Source: MVRE01 sp015660965 | GTDB taxonomy: Archaea > Halobacteriota > Methanomicrobia > Methanomicrobiales > Methanospirillaceae | Assembly: GCA_050015095.1 (NCBI GenBank) | Contig: JBEKCC010000002.1 | Location: forward strand, 186,001 to 250,000 | DNA length: 64,000 nt | Direction: 5' to 3' | Shown here: one piece after another, positions 26,831 through 35,268 of the stretch | How positions within the stretch are numbered: position 1 is the first letter of the stretch | Layout: the number at the start of each line of letters is the position of its first letter | Notes under the pieces: model-generated | What the model was told of the DNA's origin: nothing | Seen by the model: only the letters and a program-made list of their open reading frames with translations | Databases searched by the model: none | Translations under genes and position numbers: made by a program

Positions 26831-27787
26831 TTACCGGCTAAGCACGTCTTGCACAAATTTACCGATATGATCAATCGCTTCTAGACCTTCGGGCACATGG
26901 TCAGCAAATACTTGCCAGCAGTGGAACATATCTTGCCATATTTCAAACTGAACTGGAACACCCGCCCATCTTGCCTTTTTCACGAAATCTAATATTCCAT
27001 CAAACAAGAGTTCGTGCGTCCCTGCTTGGATATAGAGACGAGGAAACCTGCGAAGGTCTGCATGAATAGGCGATGCGAGCGGGTCATTTGGATTGTGCCC
27101 CCCAAGGTATGTCGTACGAATCGAGTCGAGTCGAGCAGAGCTAATCCAGTCATAGTCTCGATTTTTCTCCACCGATTTACCTCCAAACATCATATCCACG
27201 GCAGGGGAGATACAAACCGCTGCTGGCGGAAGCAGCATCATACGTTCCCGTGCTAACAGGAGAAGATCGATTACCAGCGTTCCACCTGTGGAAATACCGA
27301 CCGGCACGATCCGATGTGAGGGGTATCCGTGAGAGATAAGCCATTGATAAGCTGCGACCGCATCTTCAGCTGCAGCAGGGAAGAGATTCTCTGGAGCCAA
27401 TCGGTAATCTACAGAAAAGACTCGTGCTCGAGCAGCCCGCGCAATTCTTGTGCAAAGCCCTAAATGATCAGCAGTCGAACCAAGACTGAAACCACCGCCG
27501 TGGAAAAAGAGTACAGTACAATCCGATAACGATTCCGGCACACGAATCCAGAAACCTTGTAAACCCTCATTCCCAATCATCACCCGCTCTAAAAATGGAG
27601 GTTCTTCTACTTCTGTTTGCACTTCTTGATAAAATGCAGAGAACTCCTTCCGTACTATAGGCATCGGTTTTTTTGTGTCAGGGCTATGGGATCGTATTAT
27701 CTCAAGGAGATCTTCATGCGGGTCTTGATCCATTATTGGTGGTTTTGGTTGAGGATGGAGATAAAAGGGTGGGGTAAACCCGTACAT
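26831..27787 (-). CDS. Alpha/beta hydrolase, hormone-sensitive lipase-like esterase
   Basis: 318 residues; ATG 27733 (residue 19, MDQDPHED) may be the real start, as no convincing ribosome site precedes either. The oxyanion motif HGGG (FFHGGGFSLGS, about residue 95) and DYRLAPENLFPAA place it in the hormone-sensitive lipase family. The nucleophile serine lies in VGISTGG, the acid in GHNPNDPLASP and the histidine in DMFHCWQVF. The nucleophile elbow is GISTG rather than the usual GDSAG. Probably hydrolyses short acyl esters. Confidence 0.88.
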   Translation of the reverse strand: MYGFTPPFYLHPQPKPPIMDQDPHEDLLEIIRSHSPDTKKPMPIVRKEFSAFYQEVQTEVEEPPFLERVMIGNEGLQGFWIRVPESLSDCTVLFFHGGGFSLGSTADHLGLCTRIARAARARVFSVDYRLAPENLFPAAAEDAVAAYQWLISHGYPSHRIVPVGISTGGTLVIDLLLLARERMMLLPPAAVCISPAVDMMFGGKSVEKNRDYDWISSARLDSIRTTYLGGHNPNDPLASPIHADLRRFPRLYIQAGTHELLFDGILDFVKKARWAGVPVQFEIWQDMFHCWQVFADHVPEGLEAIDHIGKFVQDVLSR

Positions 27788-27843
27788 TCAAACATAAAAA
27801 TGCTAACAGAAGAAAAAAAACAGGATAATTTTTGGATTTTAAA

Positions 27844-28461
27844 TTATTTTTTCAATAACATTACAAGTCGTTTGTTCACCTCATCCCAATTCACAATGTT
27901 CCAGAAAGCCTCAACGAATTTTGCCCGGTCGTTCTTGTAATCAAGATAATACGCATGCTCCCAGACATCTAAAACCATAAGAATGCTAAATCCAGGGTAA
28001 ATGTTTGCATTGTGCTTCTCAACCTGCATTATAATTGGTCGCTCTGTTTTCGTACAATAAGTCAATGCCGCCCATCCAGAACCTTCAACACTGGTTGCAG
28101 CCAGAGTGAACTCCTTTTTGAACCGGTCGAATTTGCCGAATTCAGCATCAATTTCCTTTGCCAGCTCACCTTTGGGTACTCCGCCACCTTTCCCTGCGGG
28201 TGCGAGGTTCTCCCAAAACATGTTGTGGAGCTTATATCCACCGATATGAAATGAGAGTTCTTTCAATGTGGCTTTAATGTCGAGATCCGAATTTTCCTTA
28301 CGTGCTTTGTCGAGTTTTTCGAGAATCGCGTTCGCACCAGTGACATATGCCTGGTGGTGCTTTTGGTGGTGCAGGGTCAGTTGCGCTTCCGAAATATACG
28401 GCGCTAGGGCCTTATATTCGTACGGAAGTTTTGGTAAAGCATATAGCTTGGTCGGTTCCAT
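27844..28461 (-). CDS. sod: Superoxide dismutase, Fe/Mn type
   Basis: 205 residues. The metal ligands are visible: His in TLHHQKHHQAYV, His in ELSFHIGGYKLHNMFWENL, and Asp/His in the signature DVWEHAYYLDY. The active-site tyrosine and the SGWAALTY segment are also there. It disproportionates superoxide to peroxide and oxygen. In a strict anaerobe it protects Fe-S enzymes during oxygen exposure. Iron or manganese cannot be told from sequence with certainty. Other redox genes follow, but each has its own spacing of more than 100 bases. Confidence 0.95.
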   Translation of the reverse strand: MEPTKLYALPKLPYEYKALAPYISEAQLTLHHQKHHQAYVTGANAILEKLDKARKENSDLDIKATLKELSFHIGGYKLHNMFWENLAPAGKGGGVPKGELAKEIDAEFGKFDRFKKEFTLAATSVEGSGWAALTYCTKTERPIIMQVEKHNANIYPGFSILMVLDVWEHAYYLDYKNDRAKFVEAFWNIVNWDEVNKRLVMLLKK

Positions 28462-28592
28462 ACTTATCCTCCTTGACTTGACAAAATTGGTATTAGTTCC
28501 TTTCTCCTATTTCTTTTATTGCATTCGGGTAATGAAATTAAATATCCTGTTTGCCATGTTCCAAGATTATTCCGATCCCATCCATTTTTTAA

Positions 28593-29827
28593 TTATTTTT
28601 TTCTCGAAAATTTCCTTTTGATACGTCCCACTTGAACCATACACCAAATTGTCCCTTTCACTACCTGAACTTTCATACCCATACCCCTCCCCTCCATTGT
28701 CTTTGATACCTCTTTCATCAGTTTAGGGATTGGTAAATGTTGGGGGCAGATTTTTCGCATTTGCCACACTGTTTGCACAATCCTGCGTACGACTTCCCCG
28801 CGAGAACTCCACCATGTCGTCCGAGATATTGGAATCTCGCACTCCGATCGTGAGGAAATAAATAATACGTGTTATATAGAGCAAAGCAACCGGGAATATC
28901 AATACCTGACGGACACGGGATACAGTAGCTGCATCCTGTGCATTCAATCTTCATCAATCGTTTATACGTATCCCTAACCTTGTTGATGAGTTCCAATTCA
29001 TCTTGAGATAGAGAATTCGGAAGTACTGAGTTAGCGATACGTAAATTCTCATCAATATTAGCTTCGTTGTTCATACCGGAAAGAACTACTGTGGCCTCCG
29101 GGTGGTTCCAGACCCAGCGAAGACCCCACTCGGCTGCTGACCGTTTTACCGGTGCCTCATCCCAAATCTTTTGTATTTCTTCCGGGACTTTCCCTGCGAG
29201 ATTGCCACCCCTAAGGGGTTCCATAATTATCACTGCGAGTCGCTTTCCGGCGGCGTACTTCAACCCCTCAGTCCCGGCTTGATTTTGTTCATCAAGATAA
29301 TTATATTGAATCTGGCAGAACTCCCAATCATAAGCATCCACGATCTCCTTTAAAGTTGCAGTATTGCCATGAAATGAAAAGCCGGCATTTTTTATTCGAC
29401 CATCTTTTTTTGCAGTATCGAGGAATTCAAGTACTCCGAGATTTTTGAGTTTTTCCCAGCTTTCTTTTGAAAGACTATGGAGCAGATAGTAATCGATATG
29501 ATCCGTGTGCAAGGTTCTGAGTTGTTCAGACAGAATCCGATCCATATCTACACGGTTGTGGATCGACCAAGGAGGAAGTTTTGTCGCGATCCGGACTTTT
29601 TCTCGGTAACCATCAGTTAGAGCCCTCCCAAGAACTTGTTCGCTTTTACCGAGATGGTATAGAGGTGCTGTATCCAAGTAGTTGATGCCGTTGTCGATAG
29701 CGTGACGGATCTGTCGTATCGCACGTTCTTCATCGACACCCCCCACCTTTGTGGTAGGGAGACGCATACACCCAAAACCGAGAATAGAAAGTTTATCGCC
29801 AGTTTTTGGGACATTCCTATAGAGCAT
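28593..29827 (-). CDS. Aldo/keto reductase with C-terminal ferredoxin-like domain, 3' frameshifted
   Basis: The uninterrupted frame (28718-29827, 369 residues) has a (beta/alpha)8 aldo/keto reductase domain: LSILGFGCMRLP, NGINYLDTAPLYHLGKSE with catalytic Asp/Tyr, LHSLSKESW, then CTGCSYCIPCPSGIDIP. The second cluster reads CKQCGKCEKSAPN and stops early. One extra base in the run of five T (plus strand) at 28751-28755 restores CKQCGKCEKICPQHLPIP and a tail to 28593, about 411 residues. This is a frameshift in the gene or an indel in the sequence. The enzyme reduces carbonyl compounds; the substrate is unknown. Confidence 0.85.
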
Positions 29828-29838
29828 CGCACCTCACC

Positions 29839-30399
29839 CTATTTGTGGGTTTTACCAATGTTCCATGCATCGCCAACATATTCCCCAACCGTCCAGTATC
29901 GGTTATCTGGCATCGTGAGCAAAAGCGGATTGAGCTTTTTAATGTCCGGTTTACCATCTGTGAGACATTGCTCATCAATATAAGACGAAACAATTTCCCC
30001 AATATAGAAATTATTTGTGGGGTTTTCGACAAGATTCACAAGTCGACATTCAATGGAAAGTGGACATTCCTTGATCAAAGGTGCTGTTTTCAATTCACCG
30101 TAGAATATATCGAATATCTTTGACTTATCGACATTTTTTCCAGATACAATTCCACAGTAATCCACTTTCTCAACCATTTCTGCAGAGGGAAAATTGACAC
30201 TAAATGTTTTATTTTCAGCGATTCCTAGTGGCGTGTAGTGGTGTTTTCCGACACCGCACCCAACCATGGGTGGGCTCGCATTCACCCGAGATATCCAACC
30301 CAAAGTCATAAAGTTTGGTTTTTGCTTGATATTTACCCCCAGTAGGGTCACTGGCATTGGGTAAATGAAGATATTACTTCCCAAACGTTTCTTCTCCAT
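29839..30399 (-). CDS. Flavin reductase family protein (FMN-binding)
   Basis: 186 residues from ATG 30399 (EKKRLGSN), preceded by GTGAG; ATG 30426 would add nine residues. Typical of the flavin reductase/flavoredoxin fold: PMPVTLLGVNIKQKPNFMTLGWISRVNASPPMVGCGVG near the N-terminus, then FSVNFPS, DYCGIVSGKNVDKS and a long final beta segment. It probably binds FMN and moves electrons to a partner. It sits 11 bases upstream of the aldo/keto reductase on the same strand, so the two are likely co-transcribed. Confidence 0.88.
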   Translation of the reverse strand: MEKKRLGSNIFIYPMPVTLLGVNIKQKPNFMTLGWISRVNASPPMVGCGVGKHHYTPLGIAENKTFSVNFPSAEMVEKVDYCGIVSGKNVDKSKIFDIFYGELKTAPLIKECPLSIECRLVNLVENPTNNFYIGEIVSSYIDEQCLTDGKPDIKKLNPLLLTMPDNRYWTVGEYVGDAWNIGKTHK

Positions 30400-30590
30400 A
30401 ATACTCACATTCCGTTCACCATTCATCGATATGAAGCCTATCTTTTCTCAAAATATCGTGATTTGAATGCCTTTTTATTCCAAAAATGAACATATGTAGA
30501 GGTTAGTTCTTGGAAATCAGAACCTTCCTGCAAAAATGACTACCGTATTTATTTCATCATGTATTATATTATGATTAATCACAATTTTTA

Positions 30591-31760
30591 ATGACTATGA
30601 AACTCGTGGATTTCGGCAAGACCGTGAAGGAGAAAGATATGCTTATCCTTCTTTCCATGATCTGCTTAGTCGTTGGGATTTTGGCTGCCGACGTTTTAAT
30701 CCCGCTCGGCTTTGTTATCTGGATTCTCTACCTTGTGCCGCTCCTCATGTCGGTTTGGCTCTCATACCGATATTCTCCGTTCTTCACCACATGGGTCGTT
30801 TCTGGTGCTATTGTGCTTGGCGGTATTATTTCTAACCGAATTATTGTTAATACAACGGATCTCCTAGATCGAGCCATTTTTATCGTAAACGCTGCAATTG
30901 TATCAGTTCTGCTCTGGGAAATACAGAGCAATCAAGCAAACCTCCAATTGGAAGTTGCAGAGCGTCGCACTGCACAGGAAAAACTGGAAGATCTCACCCA
31001 TACGTTGGAGATACGGGTAACTGACCGTACCCGCGAGTTATCCGAGGTCAATGAAAAGTTAAAAGATGATGTCACTCAACGTAAGAAGGCAGAAAATGCA
31101 CTTCGACAGGCAAACAAAAAACTTAATATTTTGTCATCGGTCACGCGACATGACATCTTGAACAAACTGACGGTACTCCTCGCATTTTTGGATTTATCAA
31201 AGGAAAAAGCTGAAAAGAATTCTGTCATTTTTGACTATATCGGGAAAGAGCTCGAGATAACAGACGCAATCCAACGACAAATAGAGTTTACACGGTTCTA
31301 TCAAGATGTCGGGGTTAGAGCACCCGAATGGCAAGATGTTTCAGTAACAATCCAGAAAGCGGTAGATTTACTTAGGATAAAAGAAATTACCGTTAATATT
31401 GAAATTAAAGGTCTTCAAGTCTATGCCGATACGCTTATTGAGAGAGTATTTTACAACCTCATGGAAAACTCAATCCGTCATGGCGAACATGTCACCACGA
31501 TATCATTTTCATACCATAAAACACCAGATGGCGTGACGATTGTATATACTGATGATGGAATTGGAATACCCACGGTTGATAAAGCCAATATATTTATCAG
31601 GGGATTTGGTAAACATACTGGCCTTGGGATGTTTCTTAGCAGGGAGATTCTCGGCATCACGGGGATTACTATATTTGAAACTGGTGAACCTGGAAAGGGT
31701 GTATGTTTTGAGATTAACGTACCTGCCGAAGATTCCCGGATCATGCGAAATGCGGTTTAA
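30591..31760 (+). CDS. Membrane sensor histidine kinase
   Basis: 389 residues: about four hydrophobic helices (residues 18-38, 41-60, 67-85, 92-110), a coiled coil (ANLQLEVAERRTAQEKLEDL and on to about 175), then the kinase core with H-box SVTRHDILNKLTVLLAFLDLS, N-box NLMENSIRHG, DDGIGIP and GFGKHTGLGMFLSREIL. The core resembles the kinases at 17.1 and 43.0 kb, including RAPEWQDV. The membrane part could sense an envelope or respiratory signal. No response regulator is adjacent. Confidence 0.9.
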   Translation: MTMKLVDFGKTVKEKDMLILLSMICLVVGILAADVLIPLGFVIWILYLVPLLMSVWLSYRYSPFFTTWVVSGAIVLGGIISNRIIVNTTDLLDRAIFIVNAAIVSVLLWEIQSNQANLQLEVAERRTAQEKLEDLTHTLEIRVTDRTRELSEVNEKLKDDVTQRKKAENALRQANKKLNILSSVTRHDILNKLTVLLAFLDLSKEKAEKNSVIFDYIGKELEITDAIQRQIEFTRFYQDVGVRAPEWQDVSVTIQKAVDLLRIKEITVNIEIKGLQVYADTLIERVFYNLMENSIRHGEHVTTISFSYHKTPDGVTIVYTDDGIGIPTVDKANIFIRGFGKHTGLGMFLSREILGITGITIFETGEPGKGVCFEINVPAEDSRIMRNAV

Positions 31761-32195
31761 TCTACTAGTGTAAGAGATTCCCTAGCAGAAGAAACGACCG
31801 TCACGATATTATATTCAAGATGGAATTGATTTAAATAGTGTTTTTGGAGAGGAGACGGTACCATTTCCTCTCCGGGTCTCTTGAGCCATTACCTATCGAA
31901 ACCACTTGGTTTAACATTCGTGATATTAGCCTTTATAAAGAGATTGGTGCGATATTTGCGGCGCGCTGCAGTGGAAATCGGGGGGTATAAAAAGATTATT
32001 AAATTACCGGATTGGTTCCACAAGCGCAATATTTTCATAAAATCCAAAAAATGGTTCTATAATGGCGCGCTGTATGTGCTGCGATAAAAGCCACGAAGTC
32101 ACTAAGTCGAACCAGAACCCATAAGTTTTTGTTTTTTCGACAATTGCCGAAAAAAAGTTCACACATTTTATATAGTATCCGCTAAAAGTTATTTC
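31761..32195. other. 435-base gene-free stretch
   Basis: A 68-codon reading frame from TTG at 31881 is the only candidate and has no ribosome site or known family, so I do not call it. The stretch holds an inverted repeat at 31846-31873, and a TATA-like TTTTATATAG at 32167-32176 that would place transcription start at or next to the ATG of the next gene (32196). Confidence 0.5.
31846..31873 (+). terminator. Hairpin GGAGAGGA/TCCTCTCC, possible terminator or structured leader
   Basis: Two perfect eight-base arms separated by 12 bases, 86 bases after the histidine kinase stop. GAGAC and GTCTC just inside and outside offer an alternative pairing. There is no following T-run, so a terminator role is uncertain. 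Confidence 0.35.
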
Positions 32196-32615
32196 ATGCG
32201 TTATGTGACACTCAAAAAACGTTTAACGAAATACGCAAACGAACATATCAATAAAACAGTGGACTTTAGAGTTCTTGCAGAAAAAATGGGCGTGCCGATT
32301 TTGGCACTGCTTGAAGTAACATGGATACTTGGATATGAACAACCAAAACCGTTTTTTTGTGAACTCGTAGCAAATCCGATTCCACGAAAAAAATCCCCTT
32401 CAAAAATTGAACGGATTGAAAAATATATTTTTACCCATCCTACTGAAATTTTACAACCTCAAAAAATTTCAAAGAATGTGAATTTCACACATAGGGAAAT
32501 CTGCCGATATTTAAATTTAAACGGTTTTCAAAAGAACGGATCAGGTTGGGTTAAAAATCAAATTTATTCAAACTGCTCAAACCGGCAAATTGGGGAAAGG
32601 GTGCAATATAAATAA
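32196..32615 (+). CDS. Hypothetical protein with winged-helix-like C-terminus (139 aa)
   Basis: Two small helical parts: residues 1-50 (NKTVDFRVLAEKMGVPILALLEV, resembling a helix-turn-helix) and residues 70-120 (KYIFTHPTEILQPQ, HREICRYLNLNGFQKNGSGWVK), which looks like a winged-helix unit with a recognition helix. I infer a DNA-binding protein but cannot name the family. A TATA box 20-30 bases upstream of the ATG suggests a leaderless mRNA. The gene ends six bases before the first copy of the direct repeat that bounds the accessory island. Confidence 0.6.
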   Translation: MRYVTLKKRLTKYANEHINKTVDFRVLAEKMGVPILALLEVTWILGYEQPKPFFCELVANPIPRKKSPSKIERIEKYIFTHPTEILQPQKISKNVNFTHREICRYLNLNGFQKNGSGWVKNQIYSNCSNRQIGERVQYK

Positions 32616-32620
32616 TTTAT

Positions 32621-32661
32621 TTTACTTTCGGAAGTACTGGAATACAGTAGTTCCGAAAGTA
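32621..32661. repeat. 24-base direct repeat (copy 1) inside a large palindrome
   Basis: Bases 32621-32644 recur exactly at 37509-37532, 4.9 kb away. Here the repeat is also the left part of a 39-base palindrome (32623-32661): arms of 17 bases beginning TACTTTCGGAA, one mismatch, and a GAATA loop. It lies between two convergent genes, so it may also act as a transcription terminator. The second copy lacks the right arm. Confidence 0.85.
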
Positions 32662-32723
32662 GATTCTTTTTGTAATAATTATTTGAGGTATTATAATCCG
32701 AAAAAATAATTTTCCGTTTTAAT

Positions 32724-33626
32724 CTATTCGACAAGCGGATGCGTGAATTGTTTTTTACACGATTTGCAACGATACCGCTGAGTAAGAAAAGGACATGGTA
32801 GTCCAGTGTAATCCTCAAATGGTTTCGATATTTGATCTCGCCGTTTTCCATCTTTAATATAATGCTCACTTTTACAATACGGACACTTTGATTTTAAGTT
32901 GGCCACTCTATTTTGTGCCATCTCATGATATTTCTGCGAAATATCAACGTAAACCGAATTACGCCCGTTTTTTGCACACACTGCAGCTACTGTTCCACTT
33001 CCCCCAAAAGGATCAAGAACTGTGTTTCCGGGATAAGAGTAAAGTTTTATCAACCGATAGATAAGTTGTTCTGGGAATGGAACCGGGTGCCCTTTCTTTG
33101 CAGTTTCTGGAGAGATGTTCCAAAAGCCATCCGAAAACCTGACAAATTCGTCAGACGTAATATCTGGTTTCACAAATTCTTTTTTACTTTCGCCATTCTC
33201 AAGAAATGTGCCTTTTTGTAAAACATAGATATATTCCCAAGAGGGTAATACATAAGGTCGCCGAGGAGATCGAAAAGATCCCCATGCTGTTCTTGATTTC
33301 ATATTCTGTTTATACCAGAGGATTTCTCCAACGAAATTATAATCTTCATTACGAAGATTTGTGATTAAATCGTGATGAATCGGGGTAAACTTCTTTATTC
33401 CTGTTGGGGCGATATTAATACATAATCTACCCCCATTTACAAGTTTTTTCTTCAAATGGACAAAAACTTCCGTTAGCCAACTTAAATATTCCTGATATGG
33501 CTTATTATCTTCGTGTTTATCGTAATTGATTCCGACATTATAAGGAGGTGATGTAATAATTAGGTGAACGCTCTCATCTTCAATAGGAACATCAAGGATA
33601 TCTTCATTAAAAAATTGCTGTTTCAT
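32724..33626 (-). CDS. DNA methyltransferase (TSPPY type) with fused zinc ribbon
   Basis: 300 residues. Catalytic motif IV TSPPY (25-29) comes first and the SAM-binding motif DPFGGSGT (near 200-207) second, the beta-class order found in N4-cytosine and some N6-adenine methylases; TSPPY favours N4-cytosine. After the catalytic domain a zinc ribbon follows: CPYC at 248-251 and CKSC at 287-290 with QRYRCKSCKKQFT, which resembles the N-terminal finger of IS1-like transposases. Its ATG overlaps the restriction gene's stop by four bases, marking a restriction-modification operon. Confidence 0.88.
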   Translation of the reverse strand: MKQQFFNEDILDVPIEDESVHLIITSPPYNVGINYDKHEDNKPYQEYLSWLTEVFVHLKKKLVNGGRLCINIAPTGIKKFTPIHHDLITNLRNEDYNFVGEILWYKQNMKSRTAWGSFRSPRRPYVLPSWEYIYVLQKGTFLENGESKKEFVKPDITSDEFVRFSDGFWNISPETAKKGHPVPFPEQLIYRLIKLYSYPGNTVLDPFGGSGTVAAVCAKNGRNSVYVDISQKYHEMAQNRVANLKSKCPYCKSEHYIKDGKRRDQISKPFEDYTGLPCPFLTQRYRCKSCKKQFTHPLVE

Positions 33627-34165
33627 TCGTCAATCACTCGCTTAATATCGTCAATAAATGAATCTTTTGATTTGATACACCCTCCGAGAATTGTTTTTGG
33701 ATTCCATGAATAAACAAAAATATTCTCATAGGTCGCTAAAACTCTCGATTTGCGTGGTTTTTCCTCAGATCCAAACTCTCCATGATTATCGCTTGTCACA
33801 AAGAACTGGGGCAGTTGCGGATATTTTTCACGATAAAATCTTGCATAATATAACGATTCTGTGATTCGTCCATGTAACGAAGTTTTACAGCTTATAATAA
33901 CCAACGGCTCTTTCTTTTTTTTATTAAAAATAACGATATCGGTATCCCCAATGATTGAACCAATTGAAGTATGAAGCGTTAAACAAGCGTATCTTCTCCT
34001 CGATTTCTTGATATTTGGTTTATAAACATGCGTTCTTGGTCGCAATATGGATACTTCTGGATTTGTTATTTGGTCAATAAGCAGTTGGTATATTTCATCT
34101 TCGAATTTCCTTCCGCTTTTTGATGCTTTTGATTGATGACTCGATTGAGTTTCCAACGTCGGCAT
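33623..34165 (-). CDS. Type II restriction endonuclease, BsaWI-like
   Basis: 180 residues. A PD-(D/E)xK nuclease core is visible: Asp74/Asp76 in IIGDTDIVIF, then SCK (92-94) in VIISCKTSLHGRITE, with Glu103 behind. The S-x-K form with a downstream glutamate resembles endonucleases that cut around CCGG (Cfr10I, NgoMIV, BsaWI), so I infer a BsaWI-like enzyme; the recognition site is not known. It is co-transcribed with the methyltransferase. A promoter-like GATTAAATA lies on the minus strand about 20-30 bases upstream of the ATG, so the mRNA may be leaderless. Confidence 0.72.
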   Translation of the reverse strand: MPTLETQSSHQSKASKSGRKFEDEIYQLLIDQITNPEVSILRPRTHVYKPNIKKSRRRYACLTLHTSIGSIIGDTDIVIFNKKKKEPLVIISCKTSLHGRITESLYYARFYREKYPQLPQFFVTSDNHGEFGSEEKPRKSRVLATYENIFVYSWNPKTILGGCIKSKDSFIDDIKRVIDE

Positions 34166-34208
34166 TATGCTATTTTATCCAGTATCGTATTTAATCTTAT
34201 TGAAATAT

Positions 34209-34225
34209 CCTCCACGGTGTGGAGG
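34209..34225. promoter_or_regulatory. Inverted repeat CCTCCAC-GGT-GTGGAGG upstream of the restriction operon
   Basis: Two perfect seven-base arms with a three-base spacer, 44 bases upstream of the restriction gene ATG and just beyond its likely TATA box. The position suits an operator. No controller (C) protein gene is recognisable nearby. Confidence 0.5.
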
Positions 34226-34349
34226 GTGGGTATAGTTAACGTCGGAGTTGTGAAAAATTTGAAAGTTGGGGGGTTGTCTCTCATTTGGTTCCAAATACCA
34301 CATCCAAATGAATCCGGAACAATCTTTTTATAATCCAAATGATAACCGT

Positions 34350-34365
34350 ATTACCATATGGTAAT
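34350..34365. promoter_or_regulatory. 16-base palindrome over a leaderless start codon
   Basis: ATTACCATATGGTAAT is a perfect palindrome whose centre contains the ATG (34358) of the next gene. A TATA box TTTTTATAAT at 34325-34334 puts the transcription start at about 34356. A protein bound here would cover the start site directly. Confidence 0.6.
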
Positions 34366-35131
34366 GGAAAGAGGTTATGGAGAGTATGCCGTTACTGGCA
34401 CACGCCTTGGTATACTCCTTGATCATTTGACCGCCGTCGACAAGAAGTATTCTGGGGCGTTTGATCGTAAGCAATTTACAGATGTGATTGGAGCATCTCC
34501 GACAAGCAATGGCCCCGCTGAAAAATTAAAAGACATGGTCGAGTTTGGTTTGTTGTTAAAGGATACTTGGGGGTACGTAATTACCGACATAGGGAAGGCA
34601 GCAATTCATGGAGAAGGGGTTGAAAAAAATGCTACGATTGAAAAAATTATCCGAACGATTCCTCTTTGGAACCAGTTATTGAACGCAATTGGAAATAATC
34701 CAGATAGAAAGGTTTTCTTACAAGCGTTTGAAAGAATCGTCCATCTTAATGAACCGATTTCAAAAAGAAATCTCGACCGCTTGTGGCACGCATATTTGGA
34801 AGATATTAGTTGCATAACTAAAACACCCCCATATTCTAGAGGATCTGCACTCCTAGGTAGGCAAAAAAATCTCAAGGTTTCATCCAAACTAAAAATTAAG
34901 AAATCCCTAGAAAAAAATGTTCTCCAATCAAAAATACCAAATGACCGAAGTCAAACGGTAAGCACTCCGCAAAGCCGTCCGCGTTCAGTCGGACGGACAC
35001 CATTCACAAAAATAACGCTGGATGTTGGTGGAATAAAATTTGAAGTGAAGGATGCGTCCTCAATCATGGTTGCCAGATTTTTATTAAACGCCCTAGAAGA
35101 TAAACTGCCACGAGGAGACGACTATGGATAA
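34358..35131 (+). CDS. Hypothetical protein, possible DNA-binding regulator (257 aa)
   Basis: The N-terminal 80 residues (ILLDHLTAVDKKYSGAF, SPTSNGPAEKLKDMVEFGLLLKDTWGYVITDIGKAAI) have the rhythm of a winged helix: helices, then a strand hairpin. A second helical part (90-150) and a basic, Lys/Arg-rich linker (170-220) follow, and a short C-terminal domain FTKITLDVGGIKFEVKD closes it. I recognise no family. It lies between the restriction genes and the aberrant tRNA genes. The palindrome over its start codon suggests autoregulation. ATG 34364 is an alternative start. Confidence 0.6.
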   Translation: MVMERGYGEYAVTGTRLGILLDHLTAVDKKYSGAFDRKQFTDVIGASPTSNGPAEKLKDMVEFGLLLKDTWGYVITDIGKAAIHGEGVEKNATIEKIIRTIPLWNQLLNAIGNNPDRKVFLQAFERIVHLNEPISKRNLDRLWHAYLEDISCITKTPPYSRGSALLGRQKNLKVSSKLKIKKSLEKNVLQSKIPNDRSQTVSTPQSRPRSVGRTPFTKITLDVGGIKFEVKDASSIMVARFLLNALEDKLPRGDDYG

Positions 35132-35185
35132 TAAACAAATTACAAGGGAAAGGGGTGAGCCCCAAATGGGCAAGTAATTAATGTG

Positions 35186-35254
35186 GCGTACGCCTGATGG
35201 TCAGGGTCTGGCCCTCGTAAGCTCGGAACACGGGTTCGATTCCCGTCGTACGCC
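35186..35254 (+). tRNA. Aberrant tRNA, Thr-like (CGT), possibly a pseudogene
   Basis: Acceptor arms GCGTACG/CGTACGC (perfect, and an outer G-C makes eight pairs) and a T arm ACGGG-TTCGATT-CCCGT are intact. The D arm is a bare 13-base hairpin CCTGA-TGG-TCAGG. The best anticodon loop is CTCGTAA (CGT, Thr), but its stem has a C-C mismatch and two G-T pairs. Positions 8-9 are CC rather than T-A. It is either a degenerate gene or a non-standard tRNA. Confidence 0.55.
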
Positions 35255-35268
35255 CACAAATTAACCAT

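Noticed and set aside
31881..32087. 68-codon frame after the histidine kinase
   Set aside because: TTG start, no ribosome site, no recognisable family.
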